Shown piece by piece: positions 18,365-25,982 of a DNA stretch of 64,000 nucleotides (the first letter of the stretch is position 1; each line of letters begins with the position of its first letter). The stretch is from Xanthomonas sp. DAR 34887 (lineage in GTDB: Bacteria; Pseudomonadota; Gammaproteobacteria; Xanthomonadales; Xanthomonadaceae). Position numbers and translations under genes: made by a program. The DNA lies in NCBI RefSeq assembly GCF_041245805.1, contig NZ_CP162490.1, positions 468,501 to 532,500 of the forward strand. Direction: 5' to 3'. A model generated the notes under the pieces. The model saw nothing but the letters and a program-made list of their open reading frames with translations, made no database searches and had not been told where the DNA came from.

Positions 18365-18480
18365 CTGCACCCAACGTGGCATTGCGTCAGGGGCGTACGA
18401 CTGGAATTGGAACAGGGGCCAGTCACGCGCACGTTGGGGGAGCTGGGGGCCGGTAGTCGGGGGACTGCCGGCCCTTTTTT
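18365..18480 (+). ncRNA. Candidate sigma-54-dependent structured small RNA (~115 nt)
   Basis: The expected start is about 12 bases after the -12 element. CCCAACGTG (18370-18378) pairs perfectly with CACGTTGGG (18430-18438). Inside, GCGT (18393-18396) plus GACTGG (18399-18404) pair with CCAGTC (18419-18424) plus ACGC (18425-18428) around a 14-base loop. A terminator hairpin with a six-T tail follows (18449-18480). GGA occurs four times (18403, 18409, 18439, 18462), once in the apical loop, which recalls CsrA/RsmA-binding RNAs. I do not recognise a named family. Expression is not shown by the sequence. Confidence 0.55.
18449..18480 (+). terminator. Intrinsic terminator of the candidate small RNA
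   Basis: GCCGGTAGTC (18449-18458) pairs with GACTGCCGGC (18463-18472), with one G-U pair and a GGGG loop, followed by CC and six T. This is a strong rho-independent terminator reading rightwards with no upstream protein-coding gene. Confidence 0.75.
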
Positions 18481-18528
18481 ATGCCTGCGCTTCGGGTCGC
18501 ACGCCAGCAACCGCAAGGCCCGAACGCG

Positions 18529-18561
18529 AAAAGCCCCGGCGAACCGGGGCTTTTCGTTTTT
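18529..18561. terminator. Bidirectional-looking intrinsic terminator
   Basis: AAAAGCCCCGG (18529-18539) pairs with CCGGGGCTTTT (18544-18554) around a 4-base loop, and CGTTTTT follows. Read leftwards it ends in a T-run within the stem and may stop transcripts from the lipoprotein gene that ends at 18724. Read rightwards it would back up the small-RNA terminator. The region between 18562 and 18723 shows nothing else. Confidence 0.7.
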
Positions 18562-18723
18562 AGGCGCCGACGCCCGACAGGGCCGGAACAGGGGGGATCC
18601 AGATTTCCCTGTCGGACATCGACATAGACGGTGGGGCGATCCCTTCGGGTCATAAAGCGACGCAGGCGGTCACCCCGTACGACGTAGAGTGCGTCTTGTG
18701 GCCGCGTGAAATCAAGCCTTTTC

Positions 18724-19284
18724 TTAGGGCTCTAGTGTGCGCTTTGTCCCATTGCTACGACCCAGATTGCCAGGCCGGGGCGCGGCCGGCCGTGGCTGGG
18801 CCGCCGGGCGTGGCGCGCTGGCCGGACGCGGCTGCATCGACTGCGGCCGCGGCTGCATGGACTGGGGGCGTGGGCCGGCGTTGGCGGCATCGGGACGGCG
18901 CAGCCGGTCCAGGTCGCGCCACGGCGACTTGACCCGGCCGCCGCCGCCACCGATCACCGGCGGCGGCCGGTCCGGCGGGCGGCCGTTGTCGTCGGGCCGT
19001 GGACGCGGCGGCGGACGGTGCCGCGGCGGACCGTAGTAGTCGCGGTAGTAGTACGGGCCGCCATAGCCGTAGTAGCCGTAGCCGTAATAGCCCGCGCCAT
19101 AGCCATACGGCGCTACGCCGTAGCTGTAGGGTGCGTAGTAGCCATCGGAGTAGCCGTCCGGATAGCGGTACTCCACCGAGGGGGTGCCGCGGTAATAACC
19201 GCCGCCGTTGTCGGCGTAGTCGTAGGTGGCGCAGCCGCTCAGCGTGGCCAGCAATCCAGCGGCCCAGATCAGGCGCATGTTCAT
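18724..19284 (-). CDS. Tyr/Gly- and Pro-rich lipoprotein
   Basis: A 186-residue protein with a lipoprotein signal (LSGC, Cys18) and therefore probably membrane-anchored and exported. The next ~75 residues are rich in Tyr, Gly and Asp, with repeated YGYGYYGYGG-like units. The C-terminal half is Pro/Arg-rich and includes PRPQSMQ repeated twice. The start at 19284 has a GGGAGAGGA Shine-Dalgarno about 8 bases upstream. No known domain is recognised; low-complexity surface lipoproteins like this occur in Xanthomonas but have no assigned function. Confidence 0.75.
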   Translation of the reverse strand: MNMRLIWAAGLLATLSGCATYDYADNGGGYYRGTPSVEYRYPDGYSDGYYAPYSYGVAPYGYGAGYYGYGYYGYGGPYYYRDYYGPPRHRPPPRPRPDDNGRPPDRPPPVIGGGGGRVKSPWRDLDRLRRPDAANAGPRPQSMQPRPQSMQPRPASAPRPAAQPRPAAPRPGNLGRSNGTKRTLEP

Positions 19285-19448
19285 GGCGAATCCTCTCCCT
19301 GAGGCTGACCGACAGGTTCGGCGTGTTGCATTGAATGCCCCCTTAACTCGCTTCGTCGTTGATTGAACGCTTAAGTCGCGTGCAACGGCTGTGTTGCCTA
19401 GCAACCCGCGCCACCGCGAACTTGGGACGATACGCTAACCTTTCGCGC

Positions 19449-20408
19449 ATGGTCTCATCTTCACTGCCTGTTTTCGCCGACGTGATGGCCGCCGCCGCGC
19501 GGATCGCGCCGCATGCCCAGGTCACCCCGGTCCTGCGCTCGCGGGCGCTGGACGCCTCGACCGGCGCGACGTTGTTTTTCAAGGCCGAACACCTGCAGCG
19601 TGGCGGCGCCTTCAAGTTCCGCGGCGCCTGCAACGCGGTGTGGGCGCTGGGCGAGGCCCAGGCCGCGCGCGGCGTGGTCACCCATTCTTCGGGCAACCAC
19701 GGTGCGGCGCTGGCGCAGGCCGCGCGTAGCCGTGGCATCGGTTGCCACGTGGTGGTGCCGGAGGGCGCGGTGGCGGCCAAGCTGGCCAATATCGCCCGCG
19801 ACGGCGCCACCCTGTGGCGCTGCGGTGCCGGCATCGCGGCGCGCGAGGCGATGTGTGCGCAGGTGCAGCAGCAGACCGGCGCGACCCTGGTGCATCCGTA
19901 TACCGATCCGGCGGTGATCGCCGGCCAGGGCACCGCGGCCCTGGAGCTGCTCGGCGCCAGTGGCCCGCTCGACCTGCTGGTGGTGCCGGTCGGTGGCGGC
20001 GGCCTGGCTGCCGGCAGCCGCCTGGCGCTGTCGGCGCTGGCGCCGCAGGCGCGCCTGGTATTGGCCGAGCCCGCCGGCGCCGCCGACACCGCACGCTCGC
20101 TGGCCGCCGGCGCGCTGCACGTGGACTTCGTGCCGGACACGGTCTGCGACGGCCTGCGCGGCATCCTCGGCGCGCCCAACTTCGCGCTGCTGCACGGCCA
20201 GGCCGAGACGATCGTGGTCGAGGACGCCGCCACCGTGGCGGCGATGCGGCTGCTGTGGCAGGTGCTCAAGCAGGTGGTGGAACCCTCGTCGGCGATCGCG
20301 CTGGCGGCGGTGCTGGCGCAGCCTGAGCGCTTCGCCGGGCGCCGGGTCGGGCTGATCCTGTCCGGCGGCAACGTGGATCTCGACGCCTTGCCGTGGGGCA
20401 CGGCTTGA
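19449..20408 (+). CDS. PLP-dependent threonine/serine dehydratase-like enzyme
   Basis: A 319-residue fold-type II PLP enzyme. The Schiff-base lysine is Lys56 in GGAFKFRGA; the substrate loop SSGNHGAAL (80-88) and the phosphate-binding GGGGLAAG (181-188) are present, and SGGN closes the C-terminal region. The size fits single-domain catabolic threonine/serine dehydratases and serine racemases, with no ACT regulatory domain, so feedback control by isoleucine is unlikely. The frame is open further upstream, but the ATG at 19449 fits homologues. Confidence 0.88.
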   Translation: MVSSSLPVFADVMAAAARIAPHAQVTPVLRSRALDASTGATLFFKAEHLQRGGAFKFRGACNAVWALGEAQAARGVVTHSSGNHGAALAQAARSRGIGCHVVVPEGAVAAKLANIARDGATLWRCGAGIAAREAMCAQVQQQTGATLVHPYTDPAVIAGQGTAALELLGASGPLDLLVVPVGGGGLAAGSRLALSALAPQARLVLAEPAGAADTARSLAAGALHVDFVPDTVCDGLRGILGAPNFALLHGQAETIVVEDAATVAAMRLLWQVLKQVVEPSSAIALAAVLAQPERFAGRRVGLILSGGNVDLDALPWGTA

Positions 20409-21010
20409 AGCCGCGGCGACGACGCGGCTGGCTGGGCTGGCTCGGGCGGCTGGCCGCGCTGCTGGGCCTGTGGCTGCTGGGCGTGGCGATCTACATCGTC
20501 TGGGTCGGCGACCGCGACCAGGCGGCGCCGGCCGACGCGATCATCGTGCTCGGTGCGGCCGCCTACGACGCCAAGCCCTCACCGGTGTTCGAAGAGCGTA
20601 TCCGCCACGGCCTGGACCTGTACCAGCGCGGCTATGCGCCGACCCTGATCTTCACCGGCGGCTTCGGCGGCAACGGCGCGCGCTTCGCCGAGTCGCAGGT
20701 GGCGCGCCGCTACGCGCTGCGCCACGACGTGCCCGCCGACGCGATCCTGATCGAGACGGTCTCGCGCACCACCCGCCAGAACCTGCTCGAGGCCCGCGCG
20801 CTGATGCGCAGCCACGGCCTGCACCGGGCGATCATCGTCAGCGATCCGCTGCACATGGCGCGGGCGCTGCGCCTGTGCCGCGAGCTGCAGATCGACGCGC
20901 TGGCGTCCTCGACCCCGAGCACCCGCTTCCGCAGCTTCCAGACCCGCTGGCGCTTCCTGCTGCAGGAGGTCTACTTTTTCCACCGAGACCTGCTGGTGCC
21001 GGGCGCCTGA
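20393..21010 (+). CDS. YdcF/DUF218 family membrane-anchored protein
   Basis: A 205-residue protein with a basic N-terminus and one membrane helix (~14-38), followed by the DUF218 domain: ADAIIVLGAAAYDAKPS (~47-63), TGGFG (~89-93), ETVSRTTRQNLLEA (~120-133) and SDPLHMARA (~149-157). The family includes SanA/ElyC-type proteins involved in envelope integrity; the exact reaction is unknown. The frame overlaps the end of the dehydratase gene; GTG 20393 or TTG 20405 (TTGA overlap with its stop) can be the start. Confidence 0.85.
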   Translation: MGHGLKPRRRRGWLGWLGRLAALLGLWLLGVAIYIVWVGDRDQAAPADAIIVLGAAAYDAKPSPVFEERIRHGLDLYQRGYAPTLIFTGGFGGNGARFAESQVARRYALRHDVPADAILIETVSRTTRQNLLEARALMRSHGLHRAIIVSDPLHMARALRLCRELQIDALASSTPSTRFRSFQTRWRFLLQEVYFFHRDLLVPGA

Positions 21011-21062
21011 GCGGGCCCGGCCGCCGTATCATGGGCGCCCCGCATGGCATGAGGTGGTGGCG

Positions 21063-21491
21063 ATGAAGATCGACGGAACCCGCGAGCAAGACCGCGCCAT
21101 CGAACTGGTGCTGTCCTATTACGACGCGTTCAACCGCGGCGACTGGGCGGCGATGCTCGACAAGCTGACCGACGATGTCGCCCACGACCTCAACCAGGGC
21201 GCGCGCGAAATCGGCAAGGACACCTTCGCCGCGTTCCTGCAGCGGATGAACGCCAGCTACCGCGAACAGCTGCGCGACATCGTGGTGCTGGGCGGGCAGG
21301 ACGGCCGCCGCGCCGCCGCCGAATACGTGGTGCACGGCGAATACCATCACACCGACGAAGGCCTGCCGCCGGCGCGCGGGCAGACCTATGTGCTGCCGGG
21401 CGGGGCGTTCTTCGACATCCGCGACGGCAAGATCGCCCGGGTCAGCAACTACTACAACCTGCAGGACTGGATCGATCAGGTATCGGTCTGA
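21063..21491 (+). CDS. NTF2-like / ketosteroid-isomerase-related protein
   Basis: A 142-residue protein with the SnoaL/NTF2-like cone fold pattern: an N-terminal helix with YYDAFNRGDWAAM (~17-29), a central REIGKDTFAAFLQRM segment, and C-terminal strands ending in FFDIRDGKIARVSNYYNLQDW (two pieces around ~118-138). Related proteins are annotated 'ketosteroid isomerase-related'; the substrate is unknown. A GAGG sequence lies 10-13 bases before the chosen ATG. Confidence 0.8.
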   Translation: MKIDGTREQDRAIELVLSYYDAFNRGDWAAMLDKLTDDVAHDLNQGAREIGKDTFAAFLQRMNASYREQLRDIVVLGGQDGRRAAAEYVVHGEYHHTDEGLPPARGQTYVLPGGAFFDIRDGKIARVSNYYNLQDWIDQVSV

Positions 21492-21593
21492 GCGGTAGTC
21501 GAACGCAGGCGTGCGTGCCGCGGTAGAGCTGCGGCTGTACCTGTCGAAGGCACGCCTTGGCGTGGCCGAAGCGCGTTTGCAATTGGCGAAATC

Positions 21594-21665
21594 CTGTAGG
21601 AGCGGCTTCAGCCGCGACAGGCCCCATCCGGAGGGTGTCTGTCGCGGCTGAAGCCGCTCCTACAA
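21594..21665. repeat. REP-like hairpin between convergent genes
   Basis: The element of 16195-16264 recurs: TGTAGGAGCGGCTTCAGCCG near 21596 and its reverse complement ending at ~21664, with a ~20-base loop. It again lies between two converging genes (the NTF2-like gene and bioC), consistent with a stop function. Confidence 0.85.
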
Positions 21666-21695
21666 AATGACGGTATCCGGAACGAAGCGCATGCC

Positions 21696-22586
21696 TCACT
21701 CGCCGCGGCGGCGGATCGGAATCGCCGACACCGGCACCGCGGCGATCTCGCTGCCGCCTTCGCGGATCGGTGCGCCCGGCGGCGGCGCCCAGGCGTGCGC
21801 GTAGATCACTTCCCAACTGCTCGGCAGCTTGCCCTCGGCGTTGCGCAGCGGCTCGTAGGCGGCGCTGGCGGCGGCGAAACGGCCGCGCCCGGTCAGGGTG
21901 TGGCGGCGCGCATGCAGCGCGTTGGTCGCGCCGATCGCGCGCAGTTCGCGCATCAGCGCGGCCAGGTCGGGATAGGTGAGGGTGAACAGGTCGCGGTCCA
22001 GCACCGGGTCGCGGAAGCCGGCGTGCATCAGCGCATCGCCGAACTGCGCGATCGGCGCGAAGCGGCTCACGTGCGGCGCTTCGCGGTCGGCCTGCGCGAA
22101 CGCGTCGCGCAGTTCGATCAGCGTGTCCGGGCCGAAGCTGGAACACAGCAGCAGGCCGCCCGGCTTGAGCACGCGGCGGAAGCCGGCGAACACCGCCGGC
22201 AGGTCCTCGACCCACTGCAGGCACAGGTTGCTGAAGATCACATCCACGCTGTGCTCGGCCAGCGGCAGCGCGCGCGCATCGGCGCAGACGCGGCCGAACG
22301 GTTTCCACCAGCCGGCCTGGCGCTTGGCCTGCTGCAGCATCGGCAGCGCCTGATCGAGCGCGATCACCTGCGCGCGCGGCCAGCGCTTCTTCATCGTCGC
22401 GGCGGCATGCGCCGGGCCGCTGCCCACGTCCAGCACCACCTGCGGCACGTGGTCGCCAAGGTAGTCCAACGATTCCAGCAGGCGCTTTTCGACCTCGTGC
22501 TGCAGGGCGGCGGCGGCATCGTAGCTGGCGGCGGCGCGCGAGAACGCGCGGCGGATGTGGTGGGCGTCGAACGAAGAGGAATTCAT
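21696..22586 (-). CDS. bioC: Malonyl-[ACP] O-methyltransferase BioC
   Basis: A 296-residue class I methyltransferase with SAM motif I VVLDVGSGPAHA (~50-61), the acidic end of strand 2 in VIALDQALPML, and SNLCLQWVEDL (~119-129), the BioC signature. BioC methylates the free carboxyl of malonyl-ACP so the fatty-acid machinery can build pimeloyl-ACP methyl ester for biotin. BioH, which removes the methyl, is encoded 2.2 kb to the right on the same strand, but this gene is separated from the other bio genes. Confidence 0.93.
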   Translation of the reverse strand: MNSSSFDAHHIRRAFSRAAASYDAAAALQHEVEKRLLESLDYLGDHVPQVVLDVGSGPAHAAATMKKRWPRAQVIALDQALPMLQQAKRQAGWWKPFGRVCADARALPLAEHSVDVIFSNLCLQWVEDLPAVFAGFRRVLKPGGLLLCSSFGPDTLIELRDAFAQADREAPHVSRFAPIAQFGDALMHAGFRDPVLDRDLFTLTYPDLAALMRELRAIGATNALHARRHTLTGRGRFAAASAAYEPLRNAEGKLPSSWEVIYAHAWAPPPGAPIREGGSEIAAVPVSAIPIRRRGE

Positions 22587-22611
22587 TGGCGCATTATCGC
22601 CGGCCGGCGAA

Positions 22612-22708
22612 AGGCCGGGAATGGGGAATGGGGAATCGGAACAGCCGCGGCGGCGAAGCCGTCGCCCGCTTCGCCCATTCCCGTTTCTCCATTCCCCATT
22701 CCCGGCCC
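22612..22708. repeat. Heptad inverted repeat between bioC and the SDR gene
   Basis: GGGAATGGGGAATGGGGAAT-type units (~22616-22641) are mirrored by CCCATTCCCG...CCATTCCCCATTCCCGG (~22674-22706). This is the same family as 777-929. The right arm ends two bases before the SDR stop codon. Confidence 0.8.
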
Positions 22709-22709
22709 T

Positions 22710-23492
22710 TCAAAACGTCCCGGGATAGGCACCGCCATCGAGCAACAGGTTCTGTCCGCTGATGTAGCCGGCCTGCGCGCTGCACAGGAACGCACAGGCC
22801 GCGCCGAATTCCTCCGCCGTGCCGAAACGTCCGGCCGGGATCTGCTCGCGCTTCTGCGCCGCCACGGTGTCCACATCGGTGCCGTTGCGCTGTGCGGCAT
22901 GGGCGAAGTTGCCGCGCAGCCGGTCGGTGTCGAACTGGCCAGGCAACAGGTTGTTGATGGTGACGTTGTGCGCGACGGTGCGCCGCGCCAGCCCGGCGAC
23001 GAAGCCGGTCAGGCCGGCGCGCGCGCCGTTGGACAGGCCTAGGCTGTCGATCGGCGCCTTCACCGCCGCCGAGGTGATGTTGACGATGCGGCCGAAGCCG
23101 CGCGCCTGCATCGCATCGACGGTGGCGCGGATCAGCGCGATCGGCGCCAGCATGTTGGCGTCCAGCGCGCGCAGCCAGTCGGCGCGCTCCCAGTCGCGGA
23201 AATCGCCGGGCGGCGGGCCGCCGGCGTTGTTGACCAGGATGTCGACCTGCGGGCAGGCCGCCAGTGCGGCGGCGCGTCCGTCCTCGGTCGCGATGTCGGC
23301 GGCGACCGCGAGCACCGCGCCGGCGCCTGGCAGCGCACGCAGGCCATCCGCCGCCGCATCGAGCGCTGCCTGGCCGCGCGCCACGATCACCACGTTGACG
23401 CCTTCGCCGGCCAGCGCCCGCGCGCAGCCCAGGCCCAGGCCCTTGCTCGCGGCGCAGACCAGCGCCCATTTGCCGGCGATGCCCAGATCCAT
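22710..23492 (-). CDS. SDR-fold protein without the canonical YxxxK catalytic motif
   Basis: A 260-residue Rossmann-fold protein with a modified dinucleotide loop CAASKGLGLG (13-22), NNAG (~90-93) and SITS-like NITSAAV (~140-146). Where normal SDRs have Tyr-x-x-x-Lys, this one reads LSNGARAGL, so both Tyr and Lys are absent. It matches the atypical 'beta-ketoacyl-ACP-reductase-like' subgroup. It may still bind NAD(P) but the usual chemistry is doubtful. A GGAG lies ~8 bases before the ATG at 23492. Confidence 0.85.
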   Translation of the reverse strand: MDLGIAGKWALVCAASKGLGLGCARALAGEGVNVVIVARGQAALDAAADGLRALPGAGAVLAVAADIATEDGRAAALAACPQVDILVNNAGGPPPGDFRDWERADWLRALDANMLAPIALIRATVDAMQARGFGRIVNITSAAVKAPIDSLGLSNGARAGLTGFVAGLARRTVAHNVTINNLLPGQFDTDRLRGNFAHAAQRNGTDVDTVAAQKREQIPAGRFGTAEEFGAACAFLCSAQAGYISGQNLLLDGGAYPGTF

Positions 23493-23917
23493 GCGTGCGC
23501 TCCGCTCGTTTCGAAACCGCGATGATGGTGCATCGCCGTCGCCGCTGCCAGCCGCGCGACGCGTCGGGCCGTGTTCGGCGGCGCGGGCAGGTGAGCGGCG
23601 CGATACCAGCGCGTCGGCGGGCACGATCGGCAAGTGACCGGCCGCCGTCGCGCAGAGTGCGGGTTTGCGGCGATAAGGCGCTGCGTCGCGTGCTGCGGCA
23701 AGCTCTGCCGCGGTTTGCCTGCTCCGGGCGTCCGCGACCGCGCACGTGTGCAGGATCCTGCAGTGCGTGTGGCAGCGACGTCGCAAGCGGTCGGGCCGAC
23801 CGCCAAGGGTTCCCCGTTGCGCTCATGCTTCCCGATCGGGATGGGGTATCGAGATGCTGCGCTACCGGTAGGCAGCCATCGGTCTGACACCCAGTGGCAC
23901 AACCTGCGCTGTGCGCG
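23493..23917. other. Gene-free interval
   Basis: About 425 bp between the SDR start and the end of the next minus-strand gene. I see no convincing gene, hairpin terminator or repeat; it presumably holds the SDR promoter. Confidence 0.5.
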
Positions 23918-24406
23918 CTACTCCGCGCGGCTGTCGTCGATGCGCCGCGCAAGCGCGGTGTAGTAGTCGGCGGATGCCCGATTGCCTTGCTGGCGCAGGC
24001 GCGCGGCGGTTTCCAGCGCCGCAGCGCGCGCCTGCGCGAACACGCGGTCGTCCTCGTCGGGATGCAACCCGTCGCTGCTCACGGCGCGCAAGGCCGCATC
24101 GAAGCGCACGGCCGCCATCAGCCCGCCTTCGTGCAGAAGAAGGACGCCTTGCGCGGGACGGCCATCCTGCATGCGTCCGGCGAAGAAGGCATACGGCTCG
24201 GCGGTGCCGGCGCGGACGATGCCGAGCCCGTCGGCCGCCCCCTGCTGGCAGTCACCGAGCCACCGCGCGGGAGCGGCGTCCAGGTCCGCCGGCGCCTCGA
24301 ACCGGCACGGCGCCGGCGGCGGCGGGGTCGCCAGCGCCGGCAGGCTGGCGCATGCCGCGATCAGGCACGCCACCGTCCTGGCAGTGTTGCTCTGTATCGC
24401 GGTCAT
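23918..24406 (-). CDS. Small secreted hypothetical protein with MORN-like segment
   Basis: A 162-residue protein with a Sec signal peptide (hydrophobic ~10-23, probable cleavage after ALA). The start at 24406 has a strong GAGGAGAA ribosome-binding site. The mature part contains ARWLGDCQQGAADGLGIVRA (~48-67), which resembles a MORN-type repeat, and a helical Ala/Arg-rich C-terminus. I cannot name a function; it is probably periplasmic. Confidence 0.65.
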   Translation of the reverse strand: MTAIQSNTARTVACLIAACASLPALATPPPPAPCRFEAPADLDAAPARWLGDCQQGAADGLGIVRAGTAEPYAFFAGRMQDGRPAQGVLLLHEGGLMAAVRFDAALRAVSSDGLHPDEDDRVFAQARAAALETAARLRQQGNRASADYYTALARRIDDSRAE

Positions 24407-24796
24407 GGTCGGTTCTCCTCGGTCCTGCCCCACAGCGCGGTTGCGCGCCGGTGCCATCGTAGCGCGACGATGGTGGCACCTGCGGCGGCGTCGATCCTAG
24501 CCGATGGGCGTGAGGGTTGGTCGCCGTCGGCGAAGAGCGACGTCAGTGGCAAGAGGTTCTCGTCGGCCCGCATCGCATCGCCTCAGCGACGCCGCAGTCG
24601 GCGTCGCGTGCAGCGCGACAGCATCGGTGGACGGTCGCCTGCAGACCGGCAACGCGCAGCATCGGGTGGCCTCCGTCCGTCGTCGATTCGCCGGCATCTG
24701 CCGCATGGCATGGCGCCGGCGTGATGCGCCTTCGCGTCGGCCGGCTGCGAGCATGTCGAGCTTGCGAGACCGCGAGGCGAGCGTCTTGCGTACGCG
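24407..24796. other. Gene-free interval
   Basis: About 390 bp between the bioH stop and the start of the small secreted protein. No supported gene or repeat is visible. Confidence 0.5.
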
Positions 24797-25558
24797 CTAA
24801 GGCAACGCAGCGAGAAACGCCTGCAGCGTGGCGGCGACCTCGTCGGCATGGCCAAGGAACGGCGCGTGCCCGCCGCTGGCGACGATGTGCGACTGCGCCT
24901 GCGGCGCAATGGCGGCCGCAGCCTGCATGCCGGCGGCCGGCACCAGGCGGTCGCGCTGGCCGCCCAGCCACAGGCTGGGCACGCGCAACGCCGGCAACGC
25001 GCGCCGCAGGTCGGTGCGCTCGAGCAGTGCCAGCCCATCCTGCAGCGCTTGCGCATCGGGTTCGCCGCGTGCGCTCAGCGTCTCGCGCAGCGTGCGCAGT
25101 TCGCTGCGGGCATGCGCCGACCCCAGCGTGTCCAGCGCCAGGAAGCGGTCCAGCGTGCCGCGGTAGTCGTCGGCCAGGTCGTGGCCGAACTGCGCGAACA
25201 CCTGCGGTTCCACCGCATGCGGCCAGTCGCTGCCACGCACGAACCGCGGCGTCGCCGCCAGCATCGCCAGGCCGCGCACCTGCGGCTGGGTCGCCGCGGC
25301 ATGCAGCGCGAACAGCCCGCCCAGCGACCAGCCCAGCCACGCCGCCGGCGGCGTCGCCGCGGCGATCGCGCTGACCACGTGCGGCAGCGCCAGTGGGGTG
25401 TCGTCGCCGCGGCTGTGGCCATGCCCGGGCAGATCCACCAGGTGCATGCGGAACTGCGCCGACAGGCGCTCGACCAAGGGCGCGAAGATGCCGCCGTGCA
25501 GCGCCCAGCCGTGGATCAGGACCAGATCGGGGCCGTGCCCCAGGGTTTCGATGTGCAT
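24797..25558 (-). CDS. bioH: Pimeloyl-[ACP] methyl ester esterase BioH
   Basis: A 253-residue alpha/beta hydrolase. The nucleophile is Ser78 in GWSLGG, the oxyanion region is LIHGWALHG (~14-22), the acid lies in GGQRDRLVPA and the catalytic His in SGGHAPFLGH. BioH hydrolyses pimeloyl-ACP methyl ester, ending the BioC-initiated chain extension. Its position downstream of bioF and bioB on the same strand supports the specific call over a generic hydrolase. Confidence 0.93.
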   Translation of the reverse strand: MHIETLGHGPDLVLIHGWALHGGIFAPLVERLSAQFRMHLVDLPGHGHSRGDDTPLALPHVVSAIAAATPPAAWLGWSLGGLFALHAAATQPQVRGLAMLAATPRFVRGSDWPHAVEPQVFAQFGHDLADDYRGTLDRFLALDTLGSAHARSELRTLRETLSARGEPDAQALQDGLALLERTDLRRALPALRVPSLWLGGQRDRLVPAAGMQAAAAIAPQAQSHIVASGGHAPFLGHADEVAATLQAFLAALP

Positions 25559-25604
25559 CGTCGATGGTGTGCCAAATGGAAAAGAGAACCGGGCGACGCC
25601 GCGC

Positions 25605-25958
25605 TCAGCGATGCGCGCGCAAGGCCTGCAGCCGCGGCAGCAGCAGGCGCCATTGTTCGCGTGGATAGGCGCGCGTGCGCCACGCCGGCCAGCGCCGCAC
25701 GCCTTCGCCGCGCTGGATCGCCGTACTCAGCCAGGCCTGGTCGAAACCCTCCCAGACGCCGGCCACGCTCAGCAGGTTCGGCGCCAGGCGCGGATGCACG
25801 TCGTGCAGCAGCATGCGCCGCAGCGTCTGCGCTGTGTATGGCGAGGCCGCGAGCACGGCGGCGATGTGCGCGTGCCGCGCGGCGACGTCGTCGTCCAGGT
25901 ACAGCTCGGACAGCGCGGCCCAGACCGCGTGGCGCGCCGCGAGGTCGCCGTGGTTCAC
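25605..25958 (-). CDS. DUF7079-like small protein
   Basis: A 117-residue helical protein beginning at a GTG (25958). It has ALSELYLDDD near the N-terminus and PNLLSVAGVWEGFDQAWL (~60-77), features I associate with the DUF7079 family. It lies between bioF and bioH, 24 bp after the former and 46 bp before the latter, so it is probably co-transcribed with them. No biochemical function is known. Confidence 0.7.
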   Translation of the reverse strand: MNHGDLAARHAVWAALSELYLDDDVAARHAHIAAVLAASPYTAQTLRRMLLHDVHPRLAPNLLSVAGVWEGFDQAWLSTAIQRGEGVRRWPAWRTRAYPREQWRLLLPRLQALRAHR

Positions 25959-25982
25959 CGCGGGCCGCTCACATCGGCCGGC

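Noticed and set aside
18423..18653. A 76-codon minus-strand frame overlapping the terminators
   Set aside because: It crosses two strong terminator hairpins, has no Shine-Dalgarno and no recognisable domain.
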